From: Mycolicibacterium hodleri
GTDB lineage: Bacteria > Actinomycetota > Actinomycetes > Mycobacteriales > Mycobacteriaceae
NCBI RefSeq assembly: GCF_025822245.1
Contig: NZ_JACKTL010000050.1
Coordinates: 87,384 to 151,383 of the forward strand
DNA: 64,000 nucleotides
Direction: 5' to 3'
The notes under the pieces were generated by a model. It was given only the letters and a program-made list of their open reading frames with translations. It did not search any database and was not told the DNA's origin. Positions 25,022 to 33,179 of the stretch are shown piece by piece; positions within the stretch are counted from its first letter, which is position 1; every line of letters begins with the position of its first letter. A program made the translations under genes and the position numbers.

Positions 25022-25986
25022 CGGCGTTGCACCATGGGCCATCCGGCCAACGCGACGGCCGCCGCGAGCGCGATCAACACCGGTACGTCGGGGGACTCCG
25101 GCGCCGTGTCGCCGTCGGCGTCCTCGCTGAACCTGGCCGCAGGCGGGTGGGCCCGGATGTCGTCGAGGCTCGCGGTCACGCTGGGACCCGCGGAGAGTGC
25201 GCGTCCGCCGGTGTCGCGGGCGAGTGCCGACAGCGCGCCGGAGTCCCGCCCGGTGAGCACGGCGTTCACCTGGACCGCACCCGTGACCGCGAGATCGTGC
25301 AGCCGATCGGGGGTGAACAGCGCCGGATCGCCGGGCGGGGTCGAGTCGGGGCCGACGTAGATCAGCGAACGACGTTGTGCCGTCGGCTGATCGAAGCCCG
25401 GGAAGCCGGTCAAGCACAGGCTCAGCAGATCGTCGAGGTTCGCGGAGTAGTCCACGTAGGTCACCGGGGCCGAGAACGCCGCCACGTCCCCGCGCTGGTC
25501 GGCAGTTTGGGCGTAGTCCGAGAGCGTCTGCTTGGCGTATTGGTAGTCCCGCGTCAGCGGGATGACTCGGCGGTTCGTCGACGTCAACCCGATGCGCTGG
25601 GTGCCGAAGTCGTCGACGTGGCCGGCGAAGTACCCCAGCGTCGCCGCGACCGCCGGGTCCGTCGGGGGCGCTCCGACGCAGATCATCACGTCCTCAGGAT
25701 CACCGCCGCCGAAACGCGTTGCCGTCGTGGGTAATCCCGTGGGTCGAGCGGCGACGATCACCGATCCGGCGAACATCACCGCGAGCAGCACGATCGTCAC
25801 GACCGCCGCCACCGTGCGGGCCCGAACGGCACGTGCGTATTCCGGCAGCAGGGTGAGTCGTGCGGTGTTGGCCAGCGGGCGCAGCCGCCGGCGTTGGGCG
25901 CCCATCGGCTGGAACAGCACCGCGGCGATGCAGCCGGCGAGGGCAACGCACCCCGCGATGACCACCAGCATCCACGTCAGCCCCAC
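25018..25986 (-). CDS. Membrane protein of MoxR operon (VWA-like second copy)
   Basis: A 322-aa protein with two N-terminal transmembrane segments (about residues 5-27 and 58-80), a ~200-aa extracytoplasmic or cytoplasmic domain and a C-terminal transmembrane segment (VLIALAAAVALAGW). It has the same topology as the downstream VWA protein but no clear MIDAS motif, so it may be a degenerate VWA-fold partner. GTG 25986 overlaps the preceding gene by 10 nt, and the 3' end overlaps the next start by 4 nt. The exact function is unknown. Confidence 0.75.
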   Translation of the reverse strand: MGLTWMLVVIAGCVALAGCIAAVLFQPMGAQRRRLRPLANTARLTLLPEYARAVRARTVAAVVTIVLLAVMFAGSVIVAARPTGLPTTATRFGGGDPEDVMICVGAPPTDPAVAATLGYFAGHVDDFGTQRIGLTSTNRRVIPLTRDYQYAKQTLSDYAQTADQRGDVAAFSAPVTYVDYSANLDDLLSLCLTGFPGFDQPTAQRRSLIYVGPDSTPPGDPALFTPDRLHDLAVTGAVQVNAVLTGRDSGALSALARDTGGRALSAGPSVTASLDDIRAHPPAARFSEDADGDTAPESPDVPVLIALAAAVALAGWPMVQRR

Positions 25987-26450
25987 GAGCGGATCAACTC
26001 CTCGGCGTCCCGGCTGATCTGGCCGACGTCCAATTCCGAGGCCGCGTTGAAGCGGACGTCGACCAGGTTCGCCAACAGCGGTGCGGCAGGCGCGATGTCA
26101 CTGTTCTCGACGTCCTCGATCTGCATGTACTCCGCGCGAACGCCGCTGACCTGGCGGAGGAAGCGCCGCAGTTCGCGGCTGACGGCCTCCCCGGCGGGTG
26201 CGGCGGCCAACTCGCCCGCCCGGTACCGGTCCCCGATGGCGCGGACGTGGTGCGCGGCGCGGTAGCGGATCACGCGGTCGCGGGCCGCCCCGACCAGTGG
26301 CATGGTGCGCAACCGCCGGCGCGGCATGGTGAGCACGAAGACGCCGACGTACCAGGCGACCAGCAGCAGCGACAGCCCGATCGCCAGCCACAGCCACCAC
26401 GACGAGTAGGGCGTCGGCCCGATGACGTGGCGCAGCAGGTCATCCGGCAC
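25977..26450 (-). CDS. Single-pass membrane protein of MoxR operon
   Basis: A 157-aa protein with one transmembrane segment near the N-terminus (WWLWLAIGLSLLLVAWYVGV) and a cytoplasmic basic helix-rich domain. It occupies the position of the small DUF4381-like proteins that often sit between DUF58 and VWA genes in MoxR operons. GTG 26450 overlaps the DUF58 stop by 11 nt, a tight coupling. Family assignment rests on context rather than on a recognised motif. Confidence 0.7.
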   Translation of the reverse strand: MPDDLLRHVIGPTPYSSWWLWLAIGLSLLLVAWYVGVFVLTMPRRRLRTMPLVGAARDRVIRYRAAHHVRAIGDRYRAGELAAAPAGEAVSRELRRFLRQVSGVRAEYMQIEDVENSDIAPAAPLLANLVDVRFNAASELDVGQISRDAEELIRSWG

Positions 26451-27312
26451 GGGCGTACACCTCGGTCATCCCGATCAACTGGTTGCGGATCGCGGTGCTG
26501 CCTCCGATCACGGCATGCGGGATGCCGTGGCCGACCATGAAGTCCGAGAGCCGCTCGCGCCGTTGAGCTTCGGCGCGGCGGTAGGCCTCCACCACGCGCG
26601 AGCCGAGCGCGGCACCACCGAAGACGAAGCCGCCGTCGGCGACGTCGAAGCCGTCGTCCTCGTCCTCTGCCGATCCGATCGCCGGCATGTCGGAGACCAT
26701 CGCCCACATGACGTCGTGCCGCGCGGTGAGCCGGGAGAGCACCTCGGCCAGCCGGTCGTCGGGGTCGGGCTCGTCGGACACCACGAAGAGCAACAGCGGG
26801 CGGCGTTGGTGCCGGGCCACCCAATCGAGTTGCGCGACAATGCGACTGGCCGCCGGCCGGTCGGTGGCGTGGTCGTGGAAGCGGTGCAGCATGTGCTCGA
26901 CGTGGGTCTCGCCACGCCGCAGCCGGACGTCGACGCAACCGCGCGCGTCCCCGAACACCATGCCGATCTCGTCGGAACGCGGCAGGGTGATCAGGCCCAT
27001 GGCGCCGATGACGTTGGCGGCGACGTCGCGCTTGCGCTCCCCGGACGGCGCCGACGCGGACATGTTCCGGCCCGCGTCGGCCACCACCATGATCTTGTGG
27101 TGCTTCTCGGTGACGAAGCGCTTGATCAGCACCTGGCCCGACCGGGCCGAGGCCTTCCAGTCGATGTCACGGACGTCGTCGCCCTGCACGTAGGGACGCA
27201 AGTCGTCGAACTCGAGGCTGCGGGTGTGCACCAGCGCGTACCGGCCGCCCTCGAGCAGGCCGTTGCCGTCGCGGCCGAAGTGCGTCCTGGCGCGGTCGAG
27301 ATGGACGCCCAC
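26440..27312 (-). CDS. DUF58-domain protein
   Basis: A 290-aa DUF58 protein. The family signature is clear: RSLEFDDLRPYVQGDD followed by RDIDWKASARSGQ, then a VWA-like half (IMVVADAGRNM). DUF58 proteins almost always follow moxR, and the pair forms a chaperone-like module for assembling or inserting cofactors or membrane complexes. GTG 27312 begins right after the moxR stop TGA with no gap, so re-initiation is likely. The product lacks a membrane segment, unlike the three proteins that follow. Confidence 0.9.
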   Translation of the reverse strand: MGVHLDRARTHFGRDGNGLLEGGRYALVHTRSLEFDDLRPYVQGDDVRDIDWKASARSGQVLIKRFVTEKHHKIMVVADAGRNMSASAPSGERKRDVAANVIGAMGLITLPRSDEIGMVFGDARGCVDVRLRRGETHVEHMLHRFHDHATDRPAASRIVAQLDWVARHQRRPLLLFVVSDEPDPDDRLAEVLSRLTARHDVMWAMVSDMPAIGSAEDEDDGFDVADGGFVFGGAALGSRVVEAYRRAEAQRRERLSDFMVGHGIPHAVIGGSTAIRNQLIGMTEVYARAG

Positions 27313-28314
27313 TCACGGCACCCGCACTGCCTGCAGGACCGCGTCCACCACCACGTCCGGGGTGACGCGGGCGCTGGCCGCCTCGAAGCCCAGGATCAGC
27401 CGGTGGCGCAACACGCGGTGCGCCAGCTTCGCGACGTCGTCGGGCACGACGTGGGTACGCCCGCGCAGCACCGCCAGCGCCCGGGCGGTGCGACAGAACG
27501 CGATGGTCGCGCGGGGGCTGGCACCGTACTCGATCAGCCGCGCGATCCCCGGGGACAGGTGAGCCTCCGGGTCGCGCGTCACGCCGACCAGATGGCTGGC
27601 GTACTGGATCAGGGCGCGGTCCATGTGGACCGACGCCACCAACCGCCGAACCCGGCGCACGTCGTCGAGGCTGACGACCGGCATGGTGCGGTGGTCCTTG
27701 TCGAAGAGGCCCGCGTCCATCCGGGAGATGACCTCGACCTCGTCCTCGGTCGACGGATAGTGCACCACCTCCTTGAGCATGAAGCGGTCGGTCTGGGCCT
27801 CCGACAGCGGATAGGTGCCCTCCTGGTCGACCGGGTTCTGGGTGGCGATTACCAGGAACGGCTCCGGGATGGGGTACTCGACGCCGGCGATGGTGGTCTG
27901 GCGTTCCTCCATGGCCTCCAGCATCGCGCTCTGGGTCTTGGCGCTGGACCGGTTGATCTCGTCGAGCAGCACCACGTTGGCGTGCACGGGGCCGAGCCGG
28001 GTGACGAAGGAGTTGGTCGCGGCCTCGTAGATCTGGGTGCCGATGATGTCGCTGGGCAGCAGGTCGGGAGTGCACTGGATGCGCTTGAACTCTCCGCCCA
28101 CCGATTCGGCGACGACCCTGGCGGCGGTCGTCTTGGCCAGCCCGGGCACGCTCTCGACCAACAGATGGCCGCCGGCGAGCACGCCAATCAGCATGGACTC
28201 GCGGAGGTGGTGCTGTCCGACGACCTTCGCCGAGAACGCGCCGGCCACCGCGGTCACGACGCGCTGCGCTTCGGCCAAGGCGGACTGGTCGAGATGCTGT
28301 CGTGCTGCTGTCAT
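27313..28314 (-). CDS. MoxR-family AAA+ ATPase
   Basis: A 333-aa AAA+ ATPase of the MoxR family: Walker A in VPGLAKTTAA (Lys in GLAKT), Walker B VVLLDEINR, sensor 1 ATQNP, and the arginine-finger region AQTDRFMLK. It leads a six-gene coupled operon (moxR, DUF58, small TM protein, two VWA-type membrane proteins, proline-rich membrane protein). MoxR proteins act as specialised chaperones; the client here is unknown. Start ATG 28314 is preferred because AAAGGA precedes it, though only 3 nt away; ATG 28326 is four codons upstream and has no ribosome binding site. Confidence 0.9.
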   Translation of the reverse strand: MTAARQHLDQSALAEAQRVVTAVAGAFSAKVVGQHHLRESMLIGVLAGGHLLVESVPGLAKTTAARVVAESVGGEFKRIQCTPDLLPSDIIGTQIYEAATNSFVTRLGPVHANVVLLDEINRSSAKTQSAMLEAMEERQTTIAGVEYPIPEPFLVIATQNPVDQEGTYPLSEAQTDRFMLKEVVHYPSTEDEVEVISRMDAGLFDKDHRTMPVVSLDDVRRVRRLVASVHMDRALIQYASHLVGVTRDPEAHLSPGIARLIEYGASPRATIAFCRTARALAVLRGRTHVVPDDVAKLAHRVLRHRLILGFEAASARVTPDVVVDAVLQAVRVP

Positions 28315-28444
28315 GGGTCCTTTCATGGGGCCGGTCGGGAGAACGGGTACCCGGACGGACCGCGTTCACGCCCCGCCGTCCATTGGTACACGCCATGTCG
28401 TCGGTTACCCCCTTCCCATCTCGCTCCCGTAGGTTCGTCAGGTC

Positions 28445-29128
28445 ATGCTGGGACTACTGCTACCACTGCTGGGCTTCGCGTTACTCGACTCGTTGAACGT
28501 GCTGAACCTGGGAGTGACCTCGGCAGTCGTCTACGACAGCAGGCTGAGCCGCAGGTCGGCGCTGCCCGGCGGGCTGAGCTTCATCGGCGGAGTGTTCGCG
28601 GCGACGTCGACGTTCGGTGTACTCACCGTGCTCGGGCTGAACCTGCTGACCGACCGCGTCGACCTCGAGGTGACGCCGACCCTGCGGTATTGGGGCCAGC
28701 TGGTGCTGGGCGTCGTCCTGGTCGCCGTGGCCAGCCTGTCCGGCTCGGCGCGTCCCACCCCGCCGTTGTGGGCGCTGAACCTGACCCGCCGCAATCCGTG
28801 GCTCTTCGCGATCGTCGGAATCGTCGTCGGTTTCGGTCAGTCCGCGACGTCGGTGCCGTACTTGACGTCGCTGACGATGCTGTCCGCGCGCAACCCGCTT
28901 CCGTCGGCGTGGCCGTTCCTCGTACTGGCCTACTGCTCGGTGGCGCTGCTGCCGTCGCTGCTGGTGCTGGCGCTCTCGATGCGACGGACGATCCGGGCCA
29001 GGCGCGCGCAGCGGACCATCGTGCGGGCGACCACCCGATTCGGACCGGTGATCGTGCGGATCCTGTTCTTCGGCGTCGGCCTGGTGCTCGTCGCCGGGGC
29101 GTTGGTGAACTACCGCGCGCTGTGGTGA
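28445..29128 (+). CDS. GAP-family polytopic membrane protein
   Basis: A 227-aa integral membrane protein with about six hydrophobic segments: one at the very N-terminus (LLLPLLGFALLDSLNVLNLG), then at roughly residues 40-65, 78-98, 115-140, 150-175 and 200-222. The pattern resembles the GAP/LysE-like small transporters of mycobacteria associated with lipid or glycopeptidolipid export, but no decisive motif is visible, so the call is tentative. It diverges from the MoxR operon over a 118-nt gap. Confidence 0.55.
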   Translation: MLGLLLPLLGFALLDSLNVLNLGVTSAVVYDSRLSRRSALPGGLSFIGGVFAATSTFGVLTVLGLNLLTDRVDLEVTPTLRYWGQLVLGVVLVAVASLSGSARPTPPLWALNLTRRNPWLFAIVGIVVGFGQSATSVPYLTSLTMLSARNPLPSAWPFLVLAYCSVALLPSLLVLALSMRRTIRARRAQRTIVRATTRFGPVIVRILFFGVGLVLVAGALVNYRALW

Positions 29129-29187
29129 GACCGAGGCCGACGGAAAATCAGTTGATTCGCACCGATGGGCGCGCGTTGACTGGGGTC

Positions 29188-29373
29188 ATGGACCAACGGG
29201 AGAGGGCGCTCTTGGCGGGCCTACCCGACGTCGGGTACGCCGCAGGGGCCCCTGGCTGGAACGGATTGTGGCAGAACGCGGTTGGGCAGGCCATGGGCCG
29301 CGACGAGGCGACGGTCGCACACGTCGACGGCGAGGGACTGCTGGCGACGATCTGGGCGGAGCTGTCCCGCTAG
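29188..29373 (+). CDS. Hypothetical 61-aa protein
   Basis: A short open frame beginning ATG 29188 with residues MDQRERALLAGLPDVGYAAG and ending EGLLATIWAELSR. No family is recognised and no good Shine-Dalgarno sequence is seen. Its TAG stop shares a CTAG with the stop of the decayed cupin gene on the other strand, as do two certain convergent gene pairs in this window, which slightly favours a real gene. It could also be the remnant of a longer gene. Confidence 0.3.
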   Translation: MDQRERALLAGLPDVGYAAGAPGWNGLWQNAVGQAMGRDEATVAHVDGEGLLATIWAELSR

Positions 29374-29505
29374 CTCTCGTAGTAGTCGCCGCCGCGGGAG
29401 CATCACGTCTCCCGCCGCGAAGACCTCTTCGGAGCCGTCGGCCATCCGCACCCCGAGCGCTCCGCTGATCACGACCGCCACGTGCGTCAATTCGCACAGG
29501 TGTGA
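29370..29505 (-). pseudogene. Cupin-domain gene remnant with internal deletion
   Basis: The minus strand reads CELTHVAVVISGALGVRMAD then a GSEEVFAAGDVML continuation, which is the first half of a cupin (HVxVVxSGxLxVRMxDGxExxxxxGDV). The following P(P)GHDAW half is absent. After a frame change the sequence ends RGGDYYES and a stop, like the C-terminus of such proteins. Upstream, a TGA at 29506-29508 interrupts the frame. This looks like an old gene that lost its start and about 30-40 internal codons. The 449-nt stretch 29129-29577 holds only this, the 61-aa frame and the stem-loop. Confidence 0.55.
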
Positions 29506-29516
29506 TCACCGCCGCG

Positions 29517-29573
29517 CGAGACTGCACTGACGGTCGCTACCGGGCGGACTTTACGACCGTCGACGCAGTCTCG
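29517..29573. terminator. Large interrupted stem-loop
   Basis: Two nested stems: CGAGACTGC at 29517-29525 pairs with 29565-29573, and GACGGTCG at 29529-29536 pairs with 29554-29561. A 3-nt by 3-nt internal loop separates them, and the apex is 17 nt. It lies 4 nt beyond the stop codon of the acyl-CoA dehydrogenase gene (29578, minus strand) and probably ends that transcript. Confidence 0.6.
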
Positions 29574-29577
29574 ACAC

Positions 29578-30804
29578 TCAACCGCGGGTGCCGTCGGCGA
29601 CGCGTGGCGGCTTCTCCGCCGTCGCGGTGTCGAGGACCAGTTCGGCCACCCGGGACCGGTGCTCCTCCGCACTGCCGAGCAGCGCGGCGTCGACCGTCGC
29701 CCGCTTGAAGTACAGGTGCGCCTGGTGTTCCCACGTGAACCCGATGCCGCCGAGCGTTTGGATGGAGTCGGCGGCGATCCGGCTGAAGGCGGCCGAACAC
29801 GTCGCCTGGGCGATGCTGGCGGCCAGCGCCGGATCGTCGGAGCCCTCGGTGAGCGCCCACACCGCGTGATAAGCCGTCGACCGGGCGTGTTCCAGGTCGA
29901 CCATCATGTCGGCCAACCGGTGCTTGACGGCCTGAAAGGAGCCGATCGGCCTGCCGAACTGCAGGCGGTCCTTGGCGTACTGGACGGCGACGTCGAGCAG
30001 GTGCTGAGCCGCCCCGACCTGTTCGACGGCCAGCAGCGCCGACGCGACCTGGAAGGCGTGTCCGAGGACGCGGTCGGCCTCGTCGGGTCCGGCCACCAGG
30101 CGGGCGGGCGCGTCGGTCAGCGTCACCACGGCCTGCGGTCGGGTGAGGTCGACGGTGAGTTGGTTCGTCCGTTCGACGCCCGACCCGGCGGCGTCGACCG
30201 CGAACAGGCTGACGCCGTTCTGGCCGACCGCCGCGACGAGGAGATCGTCGGCGGCACCCGCGTCCACGACGCCGGTGACGGTGCCGCTCAGCGTCGGAGA
30301 GTCGTCCGAACCGGACGCGGTCACCGTGACGGCGGCGGCGTCGAAGGCGCCCGCGCGGTCGGGCACGGCGAACGCCGCCGTGCGGCGGCCCTCGACGAGC
30401 TCGGCGAGCAGTTCGTCGCGGACGGGGCCCGGGGAGGCCGCCACCAGTGCGGGTATTACGAGGAAGACGGTGCCGAACATCGGCCCGCAGGCCAGCGCCG
30501 CGCCGAGCTCCTCGACGGCGACCGCCTGGTCGACGAGCGTGCCGCCCACGCCACCGTCGGCCTCGGGCACCGAGAGCCCGAGCACACCAAGCTCGCCGCC
30601 GAGCCTGTTCCACGCCTTCGGGTCGAAGGGCGGGTCGGACTCCATGAGCCGGCGCACCGTCTGCTCGTCGAAGTTCTCGGCCGCGAACCGGCGGACCGCC
30701 GAGAGCAACTGCTGCTGCTCGTCGGTGAACATGAACTCCGCGCGGGGTTCGTTCACGACCGTCTCAGCCACGGCGTCGGGCTGATTCGCAAGCTTCTCAG
30801 CCAC
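29578..30804 (-). CDS. Acyl-CoA dehydrogenase, subunit lacking the catalytic glutamate
   Basis: A 408-aa acyl-CoA dehydrogenase-fold protein: N-terminal helical domain (FMFTDEQQQLLSAVRRFA), a divergent central beta-domain, and the C-terminal helical domain (YAKDRLQFGRPIGSFQAVKH, IQTLGGIGFTWEHQAHLYFKR). The usual catalytic Glu motif near the C-terminus (YEGT type) is replaced by RATVDAALLG, so on its own it should be inactive. Mycobacterial FadE pairs of this kind form alpha2beta2 heterotetramers sharing active sites; the partner upstream overlaps it by 8 nt. GTG 30804 has GGAAGGAG about 8 nt upstream, which decides the start. Confidence 0.85.
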   Translation of the reverse strand: MAEKLANQPDAVAETVVNEPRAEFMFTDEQQQLLSAVRRFAAENFDEQTVRRLMESDPPFDPKAWNRLGGELGVLGLSVPEADGGVGGTLVDQAVAVEELGAALACGPMFGTVFLVIPALVAASPGPVRDELLAELVEGRRTAAFAVPDRAGAFDAAAVTVTASGSDDSPTLSGTVTGVVDAGAADDLLVAAVGQNGVSLFAVDAAGSGVERTNQLTVDLTRPQAVVTLTDAPARLVAGPDEADRVLGHAFQVASALLAVEQVGAAQHLLDVAVQYAKDRLQFGRPIGSFQAVKHRLADMMVDLEHARSTAYHAVWALTEGSDDPALAASIAQATCSAAFSRIAADSIQTLGGIGFTWEHQAHLYFKRATVDAALLGSAEEHRSRVAELVLDTATAEKPPRVADGTRG

Positions 30805-31993
30805 GGGGGATCTCCTTCCACGGCATGCCCGCATCGGCACGCAGGTCACCGGGCAGGCCGAGGACCCGCTCGCCGAGAATGTTGCGCATCACGTCGGACG
30901 TACCGCCTTCGATGGTGTTGGCGCGGCTGCGCAGGTAACGCTGCTGGATCGGACCGCGCCAGTCGGAGTCCTCCCGCTCGGCTTCGGGTTTCGCATAGCC
31001 GTGATACAGGATGCCTTCCGGCCCAAGGAAATCCATGCAGAACTGGTAGATCTGCTGGTTGAGCTCGGCGCCGACCAGCTTGCCGATCGACCCCTCGGGA
31101 CCCGGCCCACCGACGGTGGCCGACACCCGGGACCGCTCGGAGGTCAGCCGCTGCGCTTCGGACCGCAGCCACAGCTGGGTCAGCCGGTCGCGCAGGACGG
31201 GCGTCTGCCGCTCCGGCCGGGTCGCCCACAGCGAGACCGCCTCGGAGATGGTGCCCGCGCCGCGGCGGCTACCGCTGCCGCCGAGGGCGCTGCGCTCGTT
31301 CATCAGGGTGGTCATCGCCACGCCCCAGCCGTTGCCGACCTCGCCGAGCCGGTGGGCGTCGGGGATGCGGGCGTCGGTGAAGTACACCTCGTTGAATTCG
31401 GCCTGGCCGGTGAGCTGGCGCAGCGGCCGCGTCTCGACACCCGGTGAATGCATGTCGACGACGAAGTAGGTGAGGCCCTTGTGCTTTGGCACGTCGGGAT
31501 TCGTGCGGGCCAGCAGCAGACCCCATCGCGCCCGGTGCGCGAGGCTGGTCCACACCTTCTGCCCGTTGATCACCCAGTCGTCGCCGTCGCGCACCGCGGA
31601 CGTGGCGAGGCCGGCCAAGTCGGAGCCGGCGCCCGGCTCGGAGAACAGCTGACACCAGATGTCCTCGGTGGTGGCCAGCGGGCGCAACCAGGACTTCTTG
31701 ACCTCGTCGGACAGGGCGTGCTCGCGAATGGTCGGCGCCGCCATGCCGTAGCCCATCGGATTCAGCCCCAGCGGCACCGGGCCGCCCGCACCCTGCAGGA
31801 TCCGATCGGCGACGGCCTGGTTCCCACGTGAGAGGCCAAGTCCACCAAGGCCTTCGGGGAAGTGCACCCACGACAGTCCGGCGTCGTAGCACGCGCCAAG
31901 GAAGTCCTGAATGGGCGCAGAGGTGGGATCATGATCGGCGACGACGGACCTCGCGAGGTCGGCGACCCGATCGGCATCAGCAACGTTGCTCAT
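30797..31993 (-). CDS. Acyl-CoA dehydrogenase, catalytic subunit
   Basis: A 398-aa acyl-CoA dehydrogenase. The FAD-binding blocks are intact: CQLFSEPGAGSDLAG, INGQKVWTSLAH and the C-terminal ANTIEGGTSDVMRNILGERV, whose Glu is at the position of the catalytic base. It pairs with the overlapping downstream subunit that lacks this Glu, so the two very likely form an obligate heteromer as in the FadE26/27 and FadE28/29 type enzymes of steroid side-chain and branched-acyl degradation. The substrate is not deducible. ATG 31993 was chosen; TTG 32023 would add ten residues of non-family sequence. Confidence 0.87.
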   Translation of the reverse strand: MSNVADADRVADLARSVVADHDPTSAPIQDFLGACYDAGLSWVHFPEGLGGLGLSRGNQAVADRILQGAGGPVPLGLNPMGYGMAAPTIREHALSDEVKKSWLRPLATTEDIWCQLFSEPGAGSDLAGLATSAVRDGDDWVINGQKVWTSLAHRARWGLLLARTNPDVPKHKGLTYFVVDMHSPGVETRPLRQLTGQAEFNEVYFTDARIPDAHRLGEVGNGWGVAMTTLMNERSALGGSGSRRGAGTISEAVSLWATRPERQTPVLRDRLTQLWLRSEAQRLTSERSRVSATVGGPGPEGSIGKLVGAELNQQIYQFCMDFLGPEGILYHGYAKPEAEREDSDWRGPIQQRYLRSRANTIEGGTSDVMRNILGERVLGLPGDLRADAGMPWKEIPRG

Positions 31994-32056
31994 CTGGTCA
32001 CGATAGAAGTAGACACCCGTCAAGCGACACCGGGGGGCCCTTGGGTCGGCGACGGG

Positions 32057-32629
32057 TCAGGCGGCGGAGCCCTTGAGCGCGTCGCGCGCCCGGTCGAGCA
32101 ACGAGGCGAACGGGCCCACCGCGAAGTTGACGGCAGCCGACTCGACGCCGGGATGCGGATGCGTCGGTGCGATGCGCTCGGCGAACACGACGGCCTCGGT
32201 CAGCTTCTTCAGCTCCGCGGCGTCGAGTTGCTCCTCGAGGCGGGGGAACTCCTCGGTCTCCTCCTTCTCGGCGTGCTGAAGGACCGCTGCCTGCAGGTGG
32301 ATGAGCGCCTTGCTGAACTCGGCGGTGCCACACTCGAGCTTTTCGATCTCCGCGAGCGCGACCTTGGACTCGTGCTCCTCGGCGAGGCGGGCGTCGACGA
32401 TCTCGTCTCCGCCGGAGACCTTGCGGCGCACGCGCGGGTGCACCATCATCTCCTCGGCAGTCTCGTGGACGGCGAGCATCGTGCGCAGTGCGTCGAATGA
32501 CTTCTGTTGTGTCGCAGCATCGGACGCGTCCAGCGTCTCGACGAACAGCCGCTTGATGGCCTCGTGCTGCTCGGTCAGGAACGCGACGACGTCCTGATTG
32601 GTGCTGATGGTCCTGTCGCTGTTTGACAT
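32057..32629 (-). CDS. Hemerythrin HHE-domain protein
   Basis: A 190-aa protein with two HHE cation-binding helices pairs: FLTEQHEAIKRLF, AVHETAEEMMVHPRVRR, LAEEHESKVALAEIE and LQHAEKEETEEFPRLEE supply the His and Glu ligands of a di-iron site. Mycobacterial hemerythrin-like proteins of this class modulate the response to peroxide or nitric oxide and several belong to the SigF regulon. A SigF-type promoter lies 64 nt upstream here. The ATG is preceded by GAGG. It is probably monocistronic. Confidence 0.87.
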   Translation of the reverse strand: MSNSDRTISTNQDVVAFLTEQHEAIKRLFVETLDASDAATQQKSFDALRTMLAVHETAEEMMVHPRVRRKVSGGDEIVDARLAEEHESKVALAEIEKLECGTAEFSKALIHLQAAVLQHAEKEETEEFPRLEEQLDAAELKKLTEAVVFAERIAPTHPHPGVESAAVNFAVGPFASLLDRARDALKGSAA

Positions 32630-32692
32630 GGAGATACCTCGTCGATCGGACTACGGATGGCGGCGCACTGGGCTGAGCGCCTCGGTGACCAC

Positions 32693-32719
32693 GTACCCGT
32701 GGGTCGAATCCGCGAAACG
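32693..32719 (-). promoter_or_regulatory. SigF-type promoter for hemerythrin gene
   Basis: On the minus strand CGTTT, 16 nt, GGGTAC fits the mycobacterial SigF consensus GGTTT-N15-17-GGGTA, with one mismatch in the -35 element. The -10 element lies about 64 nt before the hemerythrin ATG at 32629. Known SigF control of hemerythrin-like genes in M. smegmatis makes this plausible. Confidence 0.55.
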
Positions 32720-32744
32720 GCGACGGGTCCGTCCCGGCACCGAT

Positions 32745-33107
32745 TCAGTAGCGGTGGAGTTCGACGAGCCGCTCGTCGCTGATGCCGAAGTGGTGGGCGA
32801 TCTCGTGGAGCACGACGTGCTTGATCTCGCGGTGAAGACGGTCCGGGTCGGCGGCGAACAGGCGCGTGATCGGACCTCGGAAGACGGTGATCTTGTCGGG
32901 TAGTACCCCGCTGTACGCGGTGGTCCGCCGCGTCAGCGGGACGCCCTGGTACAGGCCGAGCAACCGTTGGCCGTCGGGAGGTTCGTCCTCGACGACGATC
33001 TCGACGTTGCCCATCGCGGCGAGGAGTTCGGCGGGCAGGGAGTCCACTGCCTCGTCGATGGCCACGTCGAACGGGTCTTCGGGCTCCGGCACCGCGGGTG
33101 TCTCCAC
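32745..33107 (-). CDS. Minimal zinc metallopeptidase (MMP_TTHA0227-like)
   Basis: A 120-aa protein of the small zincin family (DUF1025). The zinc motif is HEIAHHFGISDERL, an HExxH with downstream acidic residue, close to the C-terminus, and DKITVFRGPITR is the conserved preceding strand. Family members are about 115-130 aa, which favours the GTG at 33107 over the open frame up to 33227 that would overlap the divergent lipocalin-like gene. Neither substrate nor partner is known. Confidence 0.75.
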   Translation of the reverse strand: METPAVPEPEDPFDVAIDEAVDSLPAELLAAMGNVEIVVEDEPPDGQRLLGLYQGVPLTRRTTAYSGVLPDKITVFRGPITRLFAADPDRLHREIKHVVLHEIAHHFGISDERLVELHRY

Positions 33108-33179
33108 GCCTTCGAGAGTGCCAGAACGACGACGGCCCGTCGCGGCCCACGACGCGACCGGCCCCTCTACCCTGGTCGG

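Noticed and set aside
26422..29373. A 983-codon plus-strand open frame antisense to the MoxR operon
   Set aside because: Its composition (Arg, His, Gly, Val rich) is that of a GC-rich shadow frame; the minus-strand genes have clear families. Only the last 61 codons, beyond the operon, were kept as a weak candidate.
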